Source: Lachnospiraceae bacterium
GTDB lineage: Bacteria > Bacillota > Clostridia > Lachnospirales > Lachnospiraceae
Length of the DNA stretch: 64,000 nucleotides
Direction: 5' to 3'
NCBI GenBank assembly: GCA_015057025.1
Contig: SVFD01000001.1
Location: 186,001-250,000, forward strand
Each line of letters opens with the position of its first letter. The stretch's first letter is position 1. Below, one piece after another: positions 33,141 through 40,759 of this stretch. The translations under genes and the position numbers were made by a program. The notes beneath the pieces were generated by a model. The model was not told the origin of the DNA, made no database searches, and worked only from the letters and a program-made list of their open reading frames with translations.

Positions 33141-33872
33141 ATGCTTTTATCAGGACATCAGCCGAATTACTGGCCGTATCCGGGATTAATTGGAAAAATT
33201 ATGTTATCGGATTGTTTTGTTTATGTGACAAAAGTTCAGTTCGAGAAGAAAAGCTGGCAAAAAAGAAATAGAATCCGTACAAAAGAAGGGTGGACTTATC
33301 TGCAGGTTCCTATTATTACAAAAGGAAAGTTTGACCAGAATATTTGTGATGTAGAAATAGATAATACTACAGATTGGCGCGAAAAAACCATGAAGACAAT
33401 TCAATTGCTTTATGGAAAAGCACCTTTCTATAAAGACTATGAAGCATTTTTAAAAGAGACATATAGCAGAGAGTGGACATACCTTTCAGAGTTGAATATT
33501 CATATTATGAATTTTATTTTACAGGATTTGGGATGTGAAACTAAAATCGTATATGATAAAGATTACGAATTCAGTGGTAATAAGACTGCTATGTTGGTAG
33601 ATATGTGTAAGCAAATTGGTTGTGATACATATTTGTCTAATTTGGGAAGTTCTGCATATGTAAAAATTGAGGAGTTTACCGAGGCGGGATTGCATCATCA
33701 ATATATAAACTATAATGGTACAACATATCGACAGCAGTTCGGTGGTTTTGAACCGGGATTGTCTATTTTAGATATGCTGATGAATTGTGGAAGAGAAAAG
33801 ACACGAGAAATTTTGCTTAACAGAGAGTATTATGATTTTAGTGAAATAGACCAAAATCTGAATGTTGAGTGA
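33141..33872 (+). CDS. WbqC-like protein
   Basis: A 243-residue member of the WbqC family found in polysaccharide loci. It has the N-terminal G-H-Q-P-N-Y-W-P-Y-P-G-L-I-G-K and the internal K-K-S-W-Q-K-R-N-R-I and L-Q-V-P-I. The family is thought to act on sugar side chains, but no reaction is firmly assigned. The ATG at 33141 has AGGAG 8 bases before it; codons upstream are too close. It is the last gene of the operon and is followed by a bidirectional terminator. Confidence 0.83.
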   Translation: MLLSGHQPNYWPYPGLIGKIMLSDCFVYVTKVQFEKKSWQKRNRIRTKEGWTYLQVPIITKGKFDQNICDVEIDNTTDWREKTMKTIQLLYGKAPFYKDYEAFLKETYSREWTYLSELNIHIMNFILQDLGCETKIVYDKDYEFSGNKTAMLVDMCKQIGCDTYLSNLGSSAYVKIEEFTEAGLHHQYINYNGTTYRQQFGGFEPGLSILDMLMNCGREKTREILLNREYYDFSEIDQNLNVE

Positions 33873-33907
33873 TTTGGATGATATGTAATAATATTTATTT
33901 TGAAATA

Positions 33908-33939
33908 AAAAATATCCGACTGAGCAGTCGGATATTTTT
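33908..33939. terminator. Bidirectional terminator between the pse operon and the DUF3048 gene
   Basis: A perfect 15-bp stem (AAAAATATCCGACTG/CAGTCGGATATTTTT) with a 2-base loop, T tracts on both strands. Confidence 0.93.
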
Positions 33940-33952
33940 ATTTGCATTTAGC

Positions 33953-35047
33953 TTATTTAAGAACCAATTCGCTCCATCTTTCGGTAGAAACAAATGCAAT
34001 ATAAGTTTTACCTGTGTTCAGAACGATTTCGTTACCGTCTTCATCATAATACTTGGTAGGTTCTGTATCGGTACCCTTTTCCCAAGTGATAGGAATAGCC
34101 TTGCCACCGGTGATATAATAGCCTTCACCGCTTTCGTTAATGAGGTTAAACTGCATATAGCCGTTTTCGTCAAACTGGTTAAGCGTTGCTTTTTGAATAA
34201 TTAAATTAGTAAAAGCAAGCTGCTTGTTATCATTGGCAAGATCAATATGTGCTTTACCATATTCGTAATAGAGATAGGTGTTGCTTTCTTCATCATATTC
34301 CAATTCGGATCTGTTATGAGGGAAAGGAAGATCCACATAAGTACAATCTTCGGAATCAGAGAAGGTTCCTAAATCCATAGGATCGTTTTCACTTGCAAAT
34401 GTCCAATGAGGACCTTCATAGTAATCAGTATATTCGCTGGAGTAATTTGCTCTTTCTAATCTGTCGGCAATTTCTCCTGTGGTTACATATTCCGTAAATT
34501 CGCGTGATTTTCCGTTGTCGATACGGGCAAATCCGCCACTTAAGTTATTAACCCAGGGGTTCTTCAAAAATGCATCGATATAGAAAGGACCACCATCATG
34601 AATAATAACTGCATCATATTCCGGTGCTAACATAAAATGTGTAGGTCTTGCACTACGGATGCTGCCAAATTGTGTAATGTTTTCCCAATCTTTTACAATA
34701 CACATAAAACGTGTGATTTCACCATTGGCAGTACTGTTCATAATTTCGTAAATGATGTCTGCCTGTGTAAGTCCGTAATGATCCAAAGCGGTTAATTCAT
34801 TATCTACTAAAATAGCGACGGGACGCTGATTTTCGAGAGATTCATCAATCCACTCATTTGTCAATTCGCTTCGGTACATGCCATCGTGGTTTTCTTCTAC
34901 CACGCTTTCGGGTTCTTCTGATTCTACAAGTTCAATGCTTTCTAGCTCGTTATTTTCGTCGGATACAGCTTCTTCTTCGCCACAACCACTAAACATACCG
35001 AATACAAGCATGGTAGACAAAAGAACTGCAAATAATTTTTTCTTCAT
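33953..35047 (-). CDS. DUF3048 (YerB-like) lipoprotein
   Basis: A 364-residue exported lipoprotein. The signal peptide ends in F-S-G-C (Cys22), followed by an acidic linker of about 35 residues. The DUF3048 domain includes the segments R-P-V-A-I-L-V-D-N, I-T-R-F-M-C-I, G-S-I-R-S-A-R-P and D-A-V-I-I-H-D-G-G-P. The C-terminal part has Y-F-Y-x-G-K-A-I-P-I-T-W-type features (here Y-I-T-G-G-K-A-I-P-I-T-W). The related B. subtilis YerB is also a lipoprotein; its role is unknown. AGGGTAG precedes the ATG. Confidence 0.88.
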   Translation of the reverse strand: MKKKLFAVLLSTMLVFGMFSGCGEEEAVSDENNELESIELVESEEPESVVEENHDGMYRSELTNEWIDESLENQRPVAILVDNELTALDHYGLTQADIIYEIMNSTANGEITRFMCIVKDWENITQFGSIRSARPTHFMLAPEYDAVIIHDGGPFYIDAFLKNPWVNNLSGGFARIDNGKSREFTEYVTTGEIADRLERANYSSEYTDYYEGPHWTFASENDPMDLGTFSDSEDCTYVDLPFPHNRSELEYDEESNTYLYYEYGKAHIDLANDNKQLAFTNLIIQKATLNQFDENGYMQFNLINESGEGYYITGGKAIPITWEKGTDTEPTKYYDEDGNEIVLNTGKTYIAFVSTERWSELVLK

Positions 35048-35209
35048 TTGAAACTACCCTTTCTTAAGTTGTTTGTATATTTATCCTCTAACAGTTTACT
35101 ACAAGGAAGAAATGTATGCAAGAAGTAAAAGTAACTGTAACAGAATTTTACATTTTCTTGAATACTTTTCAAAATATGTTACGTTTATATTATTGTAAGG
35201 CGACAGGAG

Positions 35210-35734
35210 GTGGAGAATATCGATTCAAAAGACAATTTCATACAATTAATAGAAAGATATCGAAATCTGGTTTTCTCCATTTGCCTAAAACTGACGGGAG
35301 ACTATTTTGCGGCGGAAGATTTGGCTCAGGAAACTTTTATTGCAGTATATAAGAATTTGGACGAATTTGACGGACAGTCGGAGAAAGCGTGGATTTGCAG
35401 AATTGCTGTCAATAAGTGTACAGATTATCATCGGGCGGCAGTAAGAAAAATGGTACCTACTGCAACGGAAGATATACCGGAAGAGAAACTGCAGGATGAG
35501 GATACTCCTTTGCGGATTGTTATGAATAAGCAGGTGATGGAAGAACTGAGGCGATGTTGTAATGAATTAATGCCGCCCTATAAGGAAGTGGCACTGATGT
35601 ATTTTTTGGAGGGGAAGACTGCAAAAGAAATATCTGAACAAACCGGAGTTGGAATTAATACGGTACAGACCAGAATATATCGGGCAAGAGAAAAGTTAAA
35701 GATAAGCTATAGAAAGGAGATGCTGGAGCAATGA
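35210..35734 (+). CDS. ECF-type RNA polymerase sigma factor
   Basis: A 174-residue group IV sigma factor. Region 2 has A-E-D-L-A-Q-E-T-F-I-A-V-Y-K (about 35-48), and region 4 has L-P-x-x-Y-K-E-V-A-L-M-Y-F-L-E-G-K-T-A-K-E-I-S-E (about 123-146), followed by T-V-Q-T-R-I-Y-R-A-R-E-K-L. It directs transcription of stress or envelope genes. The start is not certain: GTG at 35210 has AAGG 9 bases before it, while the stronger AGGAG touches it. The next gene overlaps by four bases and likely encodes its anti-sigma partner. Confidence 0.9.
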   Translation: MENIDSKDNFIQLIERYRNLVFSICLKLTGDYFAAEDLAQETFIAVYKNLDEFDGQSEKAWICRIAVNKCTDYHRAAVRKMVPTATEDIPEEKLQDEDTPLRIVMNKQVMEELRRCCNELMPPYKEVALMYFLEGKTAKEISEQTGVGINTVQTRIYRAREKLKISYRKEMLEQ

Positions 35735-36255
35735 CATTACATAATGAATATTTAACGGATGAAGAATTAGAACAATTGATTTTGGATGTGGAAGCCGGTG
35801 AACTTGTAGCGGCACCTCCGGAATTAACGCAGAATGTTGTAAATGTATTATTTGAAAAAATAAAAGATGACCAGGCATCGACACGGATAAAAAAATCACA
35901 AGAGTATAAAAAACGAAAAGAGTTTGCAGCATATTGTATCAGGGTGGGAATGTCAGTTGCGGCAGCAGTGGCATTTATTATGATAATTCCAAAACTTCCG
36001 GAATTTGAAATATTTGAAAAATGTAAGAACGAGGCGGAAGTTTATGACTTGTCGGTTTGGATAAAAGATGAAGATACGGAAATGTTTCGAGAAGTTATTC
36101 CTGATTATGAGACATGGAAAGAAGAAAACAGTGATTATCCGACGAGGGAAGAAGTTTTAAATGATACGGGTCTTTTGCAAAAGGTTTTTCAAAGTAATTA
36201 TTTTCAAGAAAATGAAAACGAAATAAACAATTTTAAAGAAAACGGAGGAAAGTAA
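35731..36255 (+). CDS. Probable anti-sigma factor, single-pass membrane protein
   Basis: A 174-residue protein with a soluble N-terminus (about 1-68), one membrane helix (about 70-88) and an acidic outer tail (about 90-174). No zinc-binding H-x3-C-x2-C motif of ZAS anti-sigma factors is present. The overlap with the sigma gene (ATGA) and its topology nevertheless point to an anti-sigma role. AAAGGAG precedes the ATG inside the sigma gene. Confidence 0.65.
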   Translation: MTLHNEYLTDEELEQLILDVEAGELVAAPPELTQNVVNVLFEKIKDDQASTRIKKSQEYKKRKEFAAYCIRVGMSVAAAVAFIMIIPKLPEFEIFEKCKNEAEVYDLSVWIKDEDTEMFREVIPDYETWKEENSDYPTREEVLNDTGLLQKVFQSNYFQENENEINNFKENGGK

Positions 36256-36258
36256 ATT

Positions 36259-36786
36259 ATGAGAAGAAAGAAAAACGGATTTTTTACATTTATATGGTCA
36301 TTTATGCCGGGAGCGGCAGAGATGTATATGGGTTTTATGAAGTGTGGTATTAGTTTAATGGTGCTGTTTCTGGGTGGTTTTATGTTGTCATCTTTAATCA
36401 GAATAGGCGGTGTGATGCTGTTTTTGCCGATTTTGGTATGGTTTTATTCCTTTTTTCATGCCAGAAACCTTGCTGCATGTACTGAGGAAATGTTACAGGC
36501 CATGGAAGATGATTTTATTTGGGACAGCTTTGGGGACGGAAGTAAAACGCGCATTACCAGCCCGACCCTTCGTAAGTGGGGGGCGGCAATTCTGATAGTT
36601 ATCGGTTCAACCATGTTATGGCAGAATTTTAAAAATGTTATTGCAAACTTAATTCCTGAAGGATATTGGTATGTGATTTGGCCGATTTTTGATAATGTAC
36701 CCGAGATTGTAATTTCTATTCTGATTATTGCTATCGGAATCGGCTTGATTATCGGAAAGAAGAAGGAGATAAAAGATGGAGAGTAA
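36259..36786 (+). CDS. Multi-pass membrane protein of the ECF sigma operon
   Basis: A 175-residue protein with about four hydrophobic segments: about 10-30 and 35-63 at the N-terminus, and 105-125 and 145-168 at the C-terminus. Between them is an acidic hydrophilic loop (E-D-D-F-I-W-D-S-F-G-D-G). The N-terminal M-P-G-A-A-E-M-Y-M-G-F resembles TM2-type short membrane proteins. It begins 3 bases after the anti-sigma gene and is followed by a similar membrane gene. It may serve as a sensor or effector in envelope stress; this is inferred. Confidence 0.6.
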   Translation: MRRKKNGFFTFIWSFMPGAAEMYMGFMKCGISLMVLFLGGFMLSSLIRIGGVMLFLPILVWFYSFFHARNLAACTEEMLQAMEDDFIWDSFGDGSKTRITSPTLRKWGAAILIVIGSTMLWQNFKNVIANLIPEGYWYVIWPIFDNVPEIVISILIIAIGIGLIIGKKKEIKDGE

Positions 36787-37144
36787 CTTGGAAGATACAA
36801 CATATATTAATGAAAATAAAGAGGTAACAGAAAAGAAAGACGCTACTAAAACCCGCCGTGTCGGAACGATATCGGTTGGGCTGAGTATGGTTGTCTTTGG
36901 CATTATGTTTCTTTTGTGTTCCGTATTTGGAATTTTATCCTATAGGACTGTTTTTGCTATGTGGCCGGCGATTTTGGTTGTTTTGGGCTTGGAAATCTTG
37001 ATTTATAGTTTTTGGAAGGGAAAACTTGTGTATGACAAGGGATCTGTTTTTATCATGATTTTAATGCTTTTTCTTTCGGCGGGAATGGCGGCTGCGGATG
37101 TATTTTTTAAACTGGCAGACTATTATATGACGATTCATTTATAA
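36776..37144 (+). CDS. Small membrane protein, LiaI/LiaF-like helices
   Basis: A 122-residue protein with a charged N-terminal tail (about 1-30) and three helices (about 31-53, 57-77, 86-108). The pattern G-x-x-x-V-V-F-G-I-M-F-L-L and F-A-M-W-P-A-I-L-V-V-L-G-L-E-I-L is characteristic of the short membrane domain shared by LiaF-like envelope-stress proteins (W-P-x-I-L-I-x-L-G). It overlaps the previous gene by 11 bases, so it belongs to the ECF sigma operon. Confidence 0.65.
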   Translation: MESNLEDTTYINENKEVTEKKDATKTRRVGTISVGLSMVVFGIMFLLCSVFGILSYRTVFAMWPAILVVLGLEILIYSFWKGKLVYDKGSVFIMILMLFLSAGMAAADVFFKLADYYMTIHL

Positions 37145-37226
37145 GCCATAGAAAAAGAAAAATTGCTTGGAAATGATAAATAAAAGGTATAAAATACATA
37201 CATACCTAAAAAGGAGATTTGTTATC

Positions 37227-37976
37227 ATGGAAAAGAGAAAGAAAAAACTAAAAAAAGGAATAGTAACGGATATTATTGTAGCGTTTGTCTGTGCGTGTGC
37301 TACAGTCATTATTATAATTTTTAGCTGGTTTTTCGGCAGCGGAAGAAGTCAGTATTCTTCAGAACCCTTGGAAACTATAGGCACTGTAACGAGAGTAGAT
37401 GAACTTAAAGTGGGAGATTTTGTCATTATTTCCATTCCTTATGTTACATATGAGGCAAAGGGGGCGACGTATACTACGCCGATTTCAAGATTATTTGATA
37501 AAGCGCAGGTGGGCGATGAATATGAGATGTATTATGACTATTTGGAGCCTTATAATGCAGATGTGAAAAAAAGTGGCCTTAGCGGCAAATTTAACTTTTG
37601 GTTTATCGTATTTGCTGTTCCTTTTGTTCTTTTATTTTTAATTCCTATAAATAATATAAAGAAAAAAAGATTAGAACTGAAATTGATTGGCGAAACGACG
37701 CCTGTACGGACTGTTATTATAGAAAAAGAAGTCAGTGAAGTGAGAATAAACGGAGTATATACCCACAAAATTATTTGTCGTGTTCTTGACTTCGTTCCGG
37801 ACATGCCTATGGAATTTACAAGCCCTACATTAATAGATGAAGAAAGTCTTAATGTTCAGATTGGTGATATGTTACCTGTATATGTACATCCAAAGAATTC
37901 TAAATATTTTATTATGGACTTTGAAAATGTGGAAGCAGGTAAGGGAATGGAAGAAATGTATCAAAGCTCAAATTAG
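37227..37976 (+). CDS. DUF3592-like two-helix membrane protein
   Basis: A 249-residue protein with an N-terminal helix (about 15-35), an extracytoplasmic beta-rich domain (about 45-125), a second helix (about 135-155) and a C-terminal beta domain. The segments V-T-Y-E-A-K-G-A-T-Y-T-T-P and V-G-D-E-Y-E-M-Y-Y-D are typical of DUF3592-type proteins, which repeat a similar beta module. Function unknown. The ATG at 37227 has AAGGAG 10 bases before it, better than the upstream in-frame ATG. It lies 80 bases after the sigma operon and may have its own promoter. Confidence 0.6.
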   Translation: MEKRKKKLKKGIVTDIIVAFVCACATVIIIIFSWFFGSGRSQYSSEPLETIGTVTRVDELKVGDFVIISIPYVTYEAKGATYTTPISRLFDKAQVGDEYEMYYDYLEPYNADVKKSGLSGKFNFWFIVFAVPFVLLFLIPINNIKKKRLELKLIGETTPVRTVIIEKEVSEVRINGVYTHKIICRVLDFVPDMPMEFTSPTLIDEESLNVQIGDMLPVYVHPKNSKYFIMDFENVEAGKGMEEMYQSSN

Positions 37977-38034
37977 CACTTGAAAGATAAAAGTAATTAT
38001 AGAAACGATTCTAAGTAAAAAATGAAAAAAACTC

Positions 38035-38061
38035 TAAAGTATTGAAAAAAAACTCCGATAT
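38035..38061 (+). promoter_or_regulatory. Sigma-28 (SigD/FliA) promoter of the flagellar operon
   Basis: TAAA (38035-38038), a 15-base spacer and TCCGATAT (38054-38061), close to the consensus TAAA-N15-GCCGATAA. It lies 39 bases upstream of flgM, which encodes the sigma-28 antagonist, as expected for class III flagellar genes. Confidence 0.87.
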
Positions 38062-38100
38062 CTATATCAGATGAATATTCCAAGGAGGGAGGAATCTGAT

Positions 38101-38379
38101 ATGCGTATACAGTCATACATCCAGGTACAGCAGATGTACAACACGCAGAAACCGAACAGGACACAGAAGTCCACACAGACCAGCTTCTCCGATAAACTCC
38201 AGATTTCGACGTTAGGAAAGGATATCCAAACGGCGAAAGCGGCATTGGCAAATACATCTGATATCAGAGAAGATAGAATTGCAGATATTAAGGCTGCAAT
38301 TCAGGACGGAACCTATGAAGTAAGCGGTGAGTCCTTTGCCGATAAGTTATTGGAAAGGTATAGTCAGACACTCGCTTAA
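38101..38379 (+). CDS. flgM: Anti-sigma-28 factor FlgM
   Basis: A 92-residue FlgM homologue with a disordered Gln/Thr-rich N-terminus and the conserved C-terminal sigma-28 binding part (V-x-x-I-K-x-x-I-Q-D-G-T-Y-x-V, here R-I-A-D-I-K-A-A-I-Q-D-G-T-Y-E-V, then A-D-K-L-L). It holds sigma-28 inactive until the hook is finished and FlgM is exported. GGAGGGAGG lies before the ATG at 38101, preferred over an earlier in-frame codon. First gene of the operon. Confidence 0.93.
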   Translation: MRIQSYIQVQQMYNTQKPNRTQKSTQTSFSDKLQISTLGKDIQTAKAALANTSDIREDRIADIKAAIQDGTYEVSGESFADKLLERYSQTLA

Positions 38380-38405
38380 TTTCAATATGGCATGAGTTAA
38401 GCGAG

Positions 38406-38436
38406 GTGTTTGCCTATTGACGGGCAAACACTTTTT
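38406..38436 (+). terminator. Intrinsic terminator or attenuator between flgM and flgN
   Basis: A perfect 9-bp stem (GTGTTTGCC/GGCAAACAC), 8-base loop and five T residues, 31 bases before the flgN GTG. Since flgN to csrA have no other clear promoter, it probably lets part of the transcripts through and sets a higher level of FlgM than of the later genes. Confidence 0.8.
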
Positions 38437-38466
38437 CGTTATTTAAAACAAAGAGAGGTATCCGGC

Positions 38467-38985
38467 GTGGCAAGTTTGGTAGAAAATCTAATTAGCGTAT
38501 TGAATAAACAATATGCGGAATATGAGACACTTTTGGAATTATCTTGTCGCAAAACCACAATTATCGTGGAAGGAGACCTTGAAAAACTGCAGCAAATCAC
38601 GGATGAGGAGCAACGCATTGTTGGCATTGTAAATCACTATGAATCGGAACGGATTGAAGTGATGAAAGATATTGCCAACGTAATCAACAAGGATGTTGAA
38701 ACATTGAAACTTATAGACTTGGCTCAAATGCTGGTGCAAAGACCTCAAGAATACAAAGCTCTTACGGAAATTCACGACAAGTTAAGAAGCGTGGCACTAC
38801 GTATGAAAAAGGTTAATGAACAGAATAAGGAACTTCTTGAGAATTCTTTGGAAATGATAGCATTTGATATGAACCTGATACAGTCAATGCGTAAAGCACC
38901 GGAGACTGCCAATTATAACAGAGGTGCATATAACACCGGAAGTACCATGGGTAGTTTTGCGGGACGCTTTGATACGAAACAGTAA
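38467..38985 (+). CDS. flgN: Flagellar chaperone FlgN
   Basis: A 172-residue helical protein matching FlgN, the export chaperone for hook-associated proteins FlgK and FlgL. It has the long helical hairpin typical of the family (L-V-E-N-L-I-S-V-L-N-K-Q-Y-A-E-Y-E-T-L-L at the start) and a disordered C-terminus. The GTG at 38467 has AGAGAGG 8 bases before it; longer in-frame starts would overlap the terminator hairpin. Its clients follow directly. Confidence 0.88.
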   Translation: MASLVENLISVLNKQYAEYETLLELSCRKTTIIVEGDLEKLQQITDEEQRIVGIVNHYESERIEVMKDIANVINKDVETLKLIDLAQMLVQRPQEYKALTEIHDKLRSVALRMKKVNEQNKELLENSLEMIAFDMNLIQSMRKAPETANYNRGAYNTGSTMGSFAGRFDTKQ

Positions 38986-39012
38986 TTCTTGTTGAAATGG
39001 AGGCGGTGAGTT

Positions 39013-40671
39013 ATGCCGTTAATGGGTAGCTTATATGTAGGAACATCCGGACTGCAGACCAGTCAGAATGCTCTTAATACAACCGGTCACAATATTACCA
39101 ATGCTGACACCGTAGGGTATGTCAGACAGCAGACTATGCTTGGTGACCGTCAATACAACACCATATCTATCGATGCCACATCCATTGCCAACAAGCAATT
39201 GGGTCTCGGCGTAGAATATTCCCAAATCAGACAGGTTAGAGATGTATTTCTGGACCAGACTTATCGTGAAGAAAACGGTCGTTTAGGAATGTACTCTACT
39301 TTTTACAATGCAACAGAAGAAGTGGAAACTCTTTTGGGTGAACTGGACGGAGCATCCTTCCAGGATTCTATTTCTGAACTTTGGACAGCGGTTCAGGAAC
39401 TTGCAAAAGATCCCGGAAGTTCTGTTACACAGGGTCTTTTAATGCAGAGAGCATATACTTTTATGACAGATGCACAAGCTGTATATGACGGTTTATGTTC
39501 TTATCAGGATAATGTCAACCGCGACATTAAAGACATGGTAGAACAGATTAATGAATATGGTGCCAAAATAAGAGAACTCAATGACCAGATTCGTAAAATC
39601 GAAACTGCCGGAATTGAGAAGGCAAATGATTTAAAAGATGCAAGAAACCAACTGCTGGATGAATTAAGCGGTATGGCTAATATAGATTATTATGATGATG
39701 CAATGGGCAATGTTCTTGTAAAAATAGAAGGACATATGTTTGTTACTCCTGACAGAGTAAATGAAATCGGTCTACAGATAGATGAAACCACAACCTTTTA
39801 TGATGTTTTTTGGAAGGATGATGCGAGGTTCTATGTAAACGAGGCCGGAGATACCATTTACGAATCCAAAACCGCACCGGTCTTTGATTTAACTCAGGAG
39901 TTATCGCCGGTATTGGATACAGATATCGGAGAATTGAAGGCTTTGATTATAACAAGAGGCGATCACAGAGCTAATTTTACGGATATGGAGAATACATATG
40001 ATGAAAACGGTGAAGTGATTGCTACGGATAAAGAAAACTACGCAAAGATTTCCAATTCCGTAATTATGACCGCTCAGGCGGAATTTGATAAACTGGTGCA
40101 TGCGGTAGTAACATCCATTAACGGTGCACTCGAGCAGGCATTTCAAAAAGGCGATGGCAATTATATGTCAGACGGCAATGGTAATGCACTTCAGATTTTC
40201 CAAAGAAGTACTGCAGACCCCGATCAGGCAGAGAATTTAAGTGATGATGAAACGTTGTTTACGACTGCTAATCTGATTATTAATCAGGAACTGATGCAGA
40301 CTCCGGGTAAGCTTGGATTTAAGAGACCGGATGACAGTATTGATTATGAGACAGCTGAATTGCTTAAGGAAGCGTTTGAGAAAGCAGAATATACGTTAAA
40401 TCCGGAGACTACGAACGGAATGAATATTCCGAGTTTCTATTCATCACTGGTGGCTCATGTAGCAAATGATGGAGCAGTATTTAAGAGCATCAGAGACAAC
40501 GAGCAGATTACCGTGGATTCTACGGAAAGTGCCAGACAACAAATCGTCGGCGTATCGACGGACGAAGAATTATCCAATATGATTCGTTTCCAAAATGCAT
40601 ATAATGCGTCCAGCCGATACATCAATGTGGTTAGTCAGATGTTGGAACATTTACTTACATCCTTAGGCTAA
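39013..40671 (+). CDS. flgK: Flagellar hook-associated protein 1 (FlgK), first copy
   Basis: A 552-residue HAP1, the first ring of the hook-filament junction. The N-terminal rod-family helix is conserved (S-L-Y-V-G-T-S-G-L-Q-T-S-Q-N-A-L-N-T-T-G-H-N-I-T-N-A-D-T-V-G-Y), as is the C-terminal helix (V-S-T-D-E-E-L-S-N-M-I-R-F-Q-N-A-Y-N-A-S-S-R-Y-I). GGAGGCGG precedes the ATG. It is followed 88 bases later by a second FlgK-type gene. Confidence 0.92.
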   Translation: MPLMGSLYVGTSGLQTSQNALNTTGHNITNADTVGYVRQQTMLGDRQYNTISIDATSIANKQLGLGVEYSQIRQVRDVFLDQTYREENGRLGMYSTFYNATEEVETLLGELDGASFQDSISELWTAVQELAKDPGSSVTQGLLMQRAYTFMTDAQAVYDGLCSYQDNVNRDIKDMVEQINEYGAKIRELNDQIRKIETAGIEKANDLKDARNQLLDELSGMANIDYYDDAMGNVLVKIEGHMFVTPDRVNEIGLQIDETTTFYDVFWKDDARFYVNEAGDTIYESKTAPVFDLTQELSPVLDTDIGELKALIITRGDHRANFTDMENTYDENGEVIATDKENYAKISNSVIMTAQAEFDKLVHAVVTSINGALEQAFQKGDGNYMSDGNGNALQIFQRSTADPDQAENLSDDETLFTTANLIINQELMQTPGKLGFKRPDDSIDYETAELLKEAFEKAEYTLNPETTNGMNIPSFYSSLVAHVANDGAVFKSIRDNEQITVDSTESARQQIVGVSTDEELSNMIRFQNAYNASSRYINVVSQMLEHLLTSLG

Positions 40672-40759
40672 AAGATAAAGCGTTTACAGTATATTTAAGA
40701 TTTATAATATAGGGCATCGGAATTAGGATGCGATTAAAGAAAAGTAAGGAGGGAGCAGC

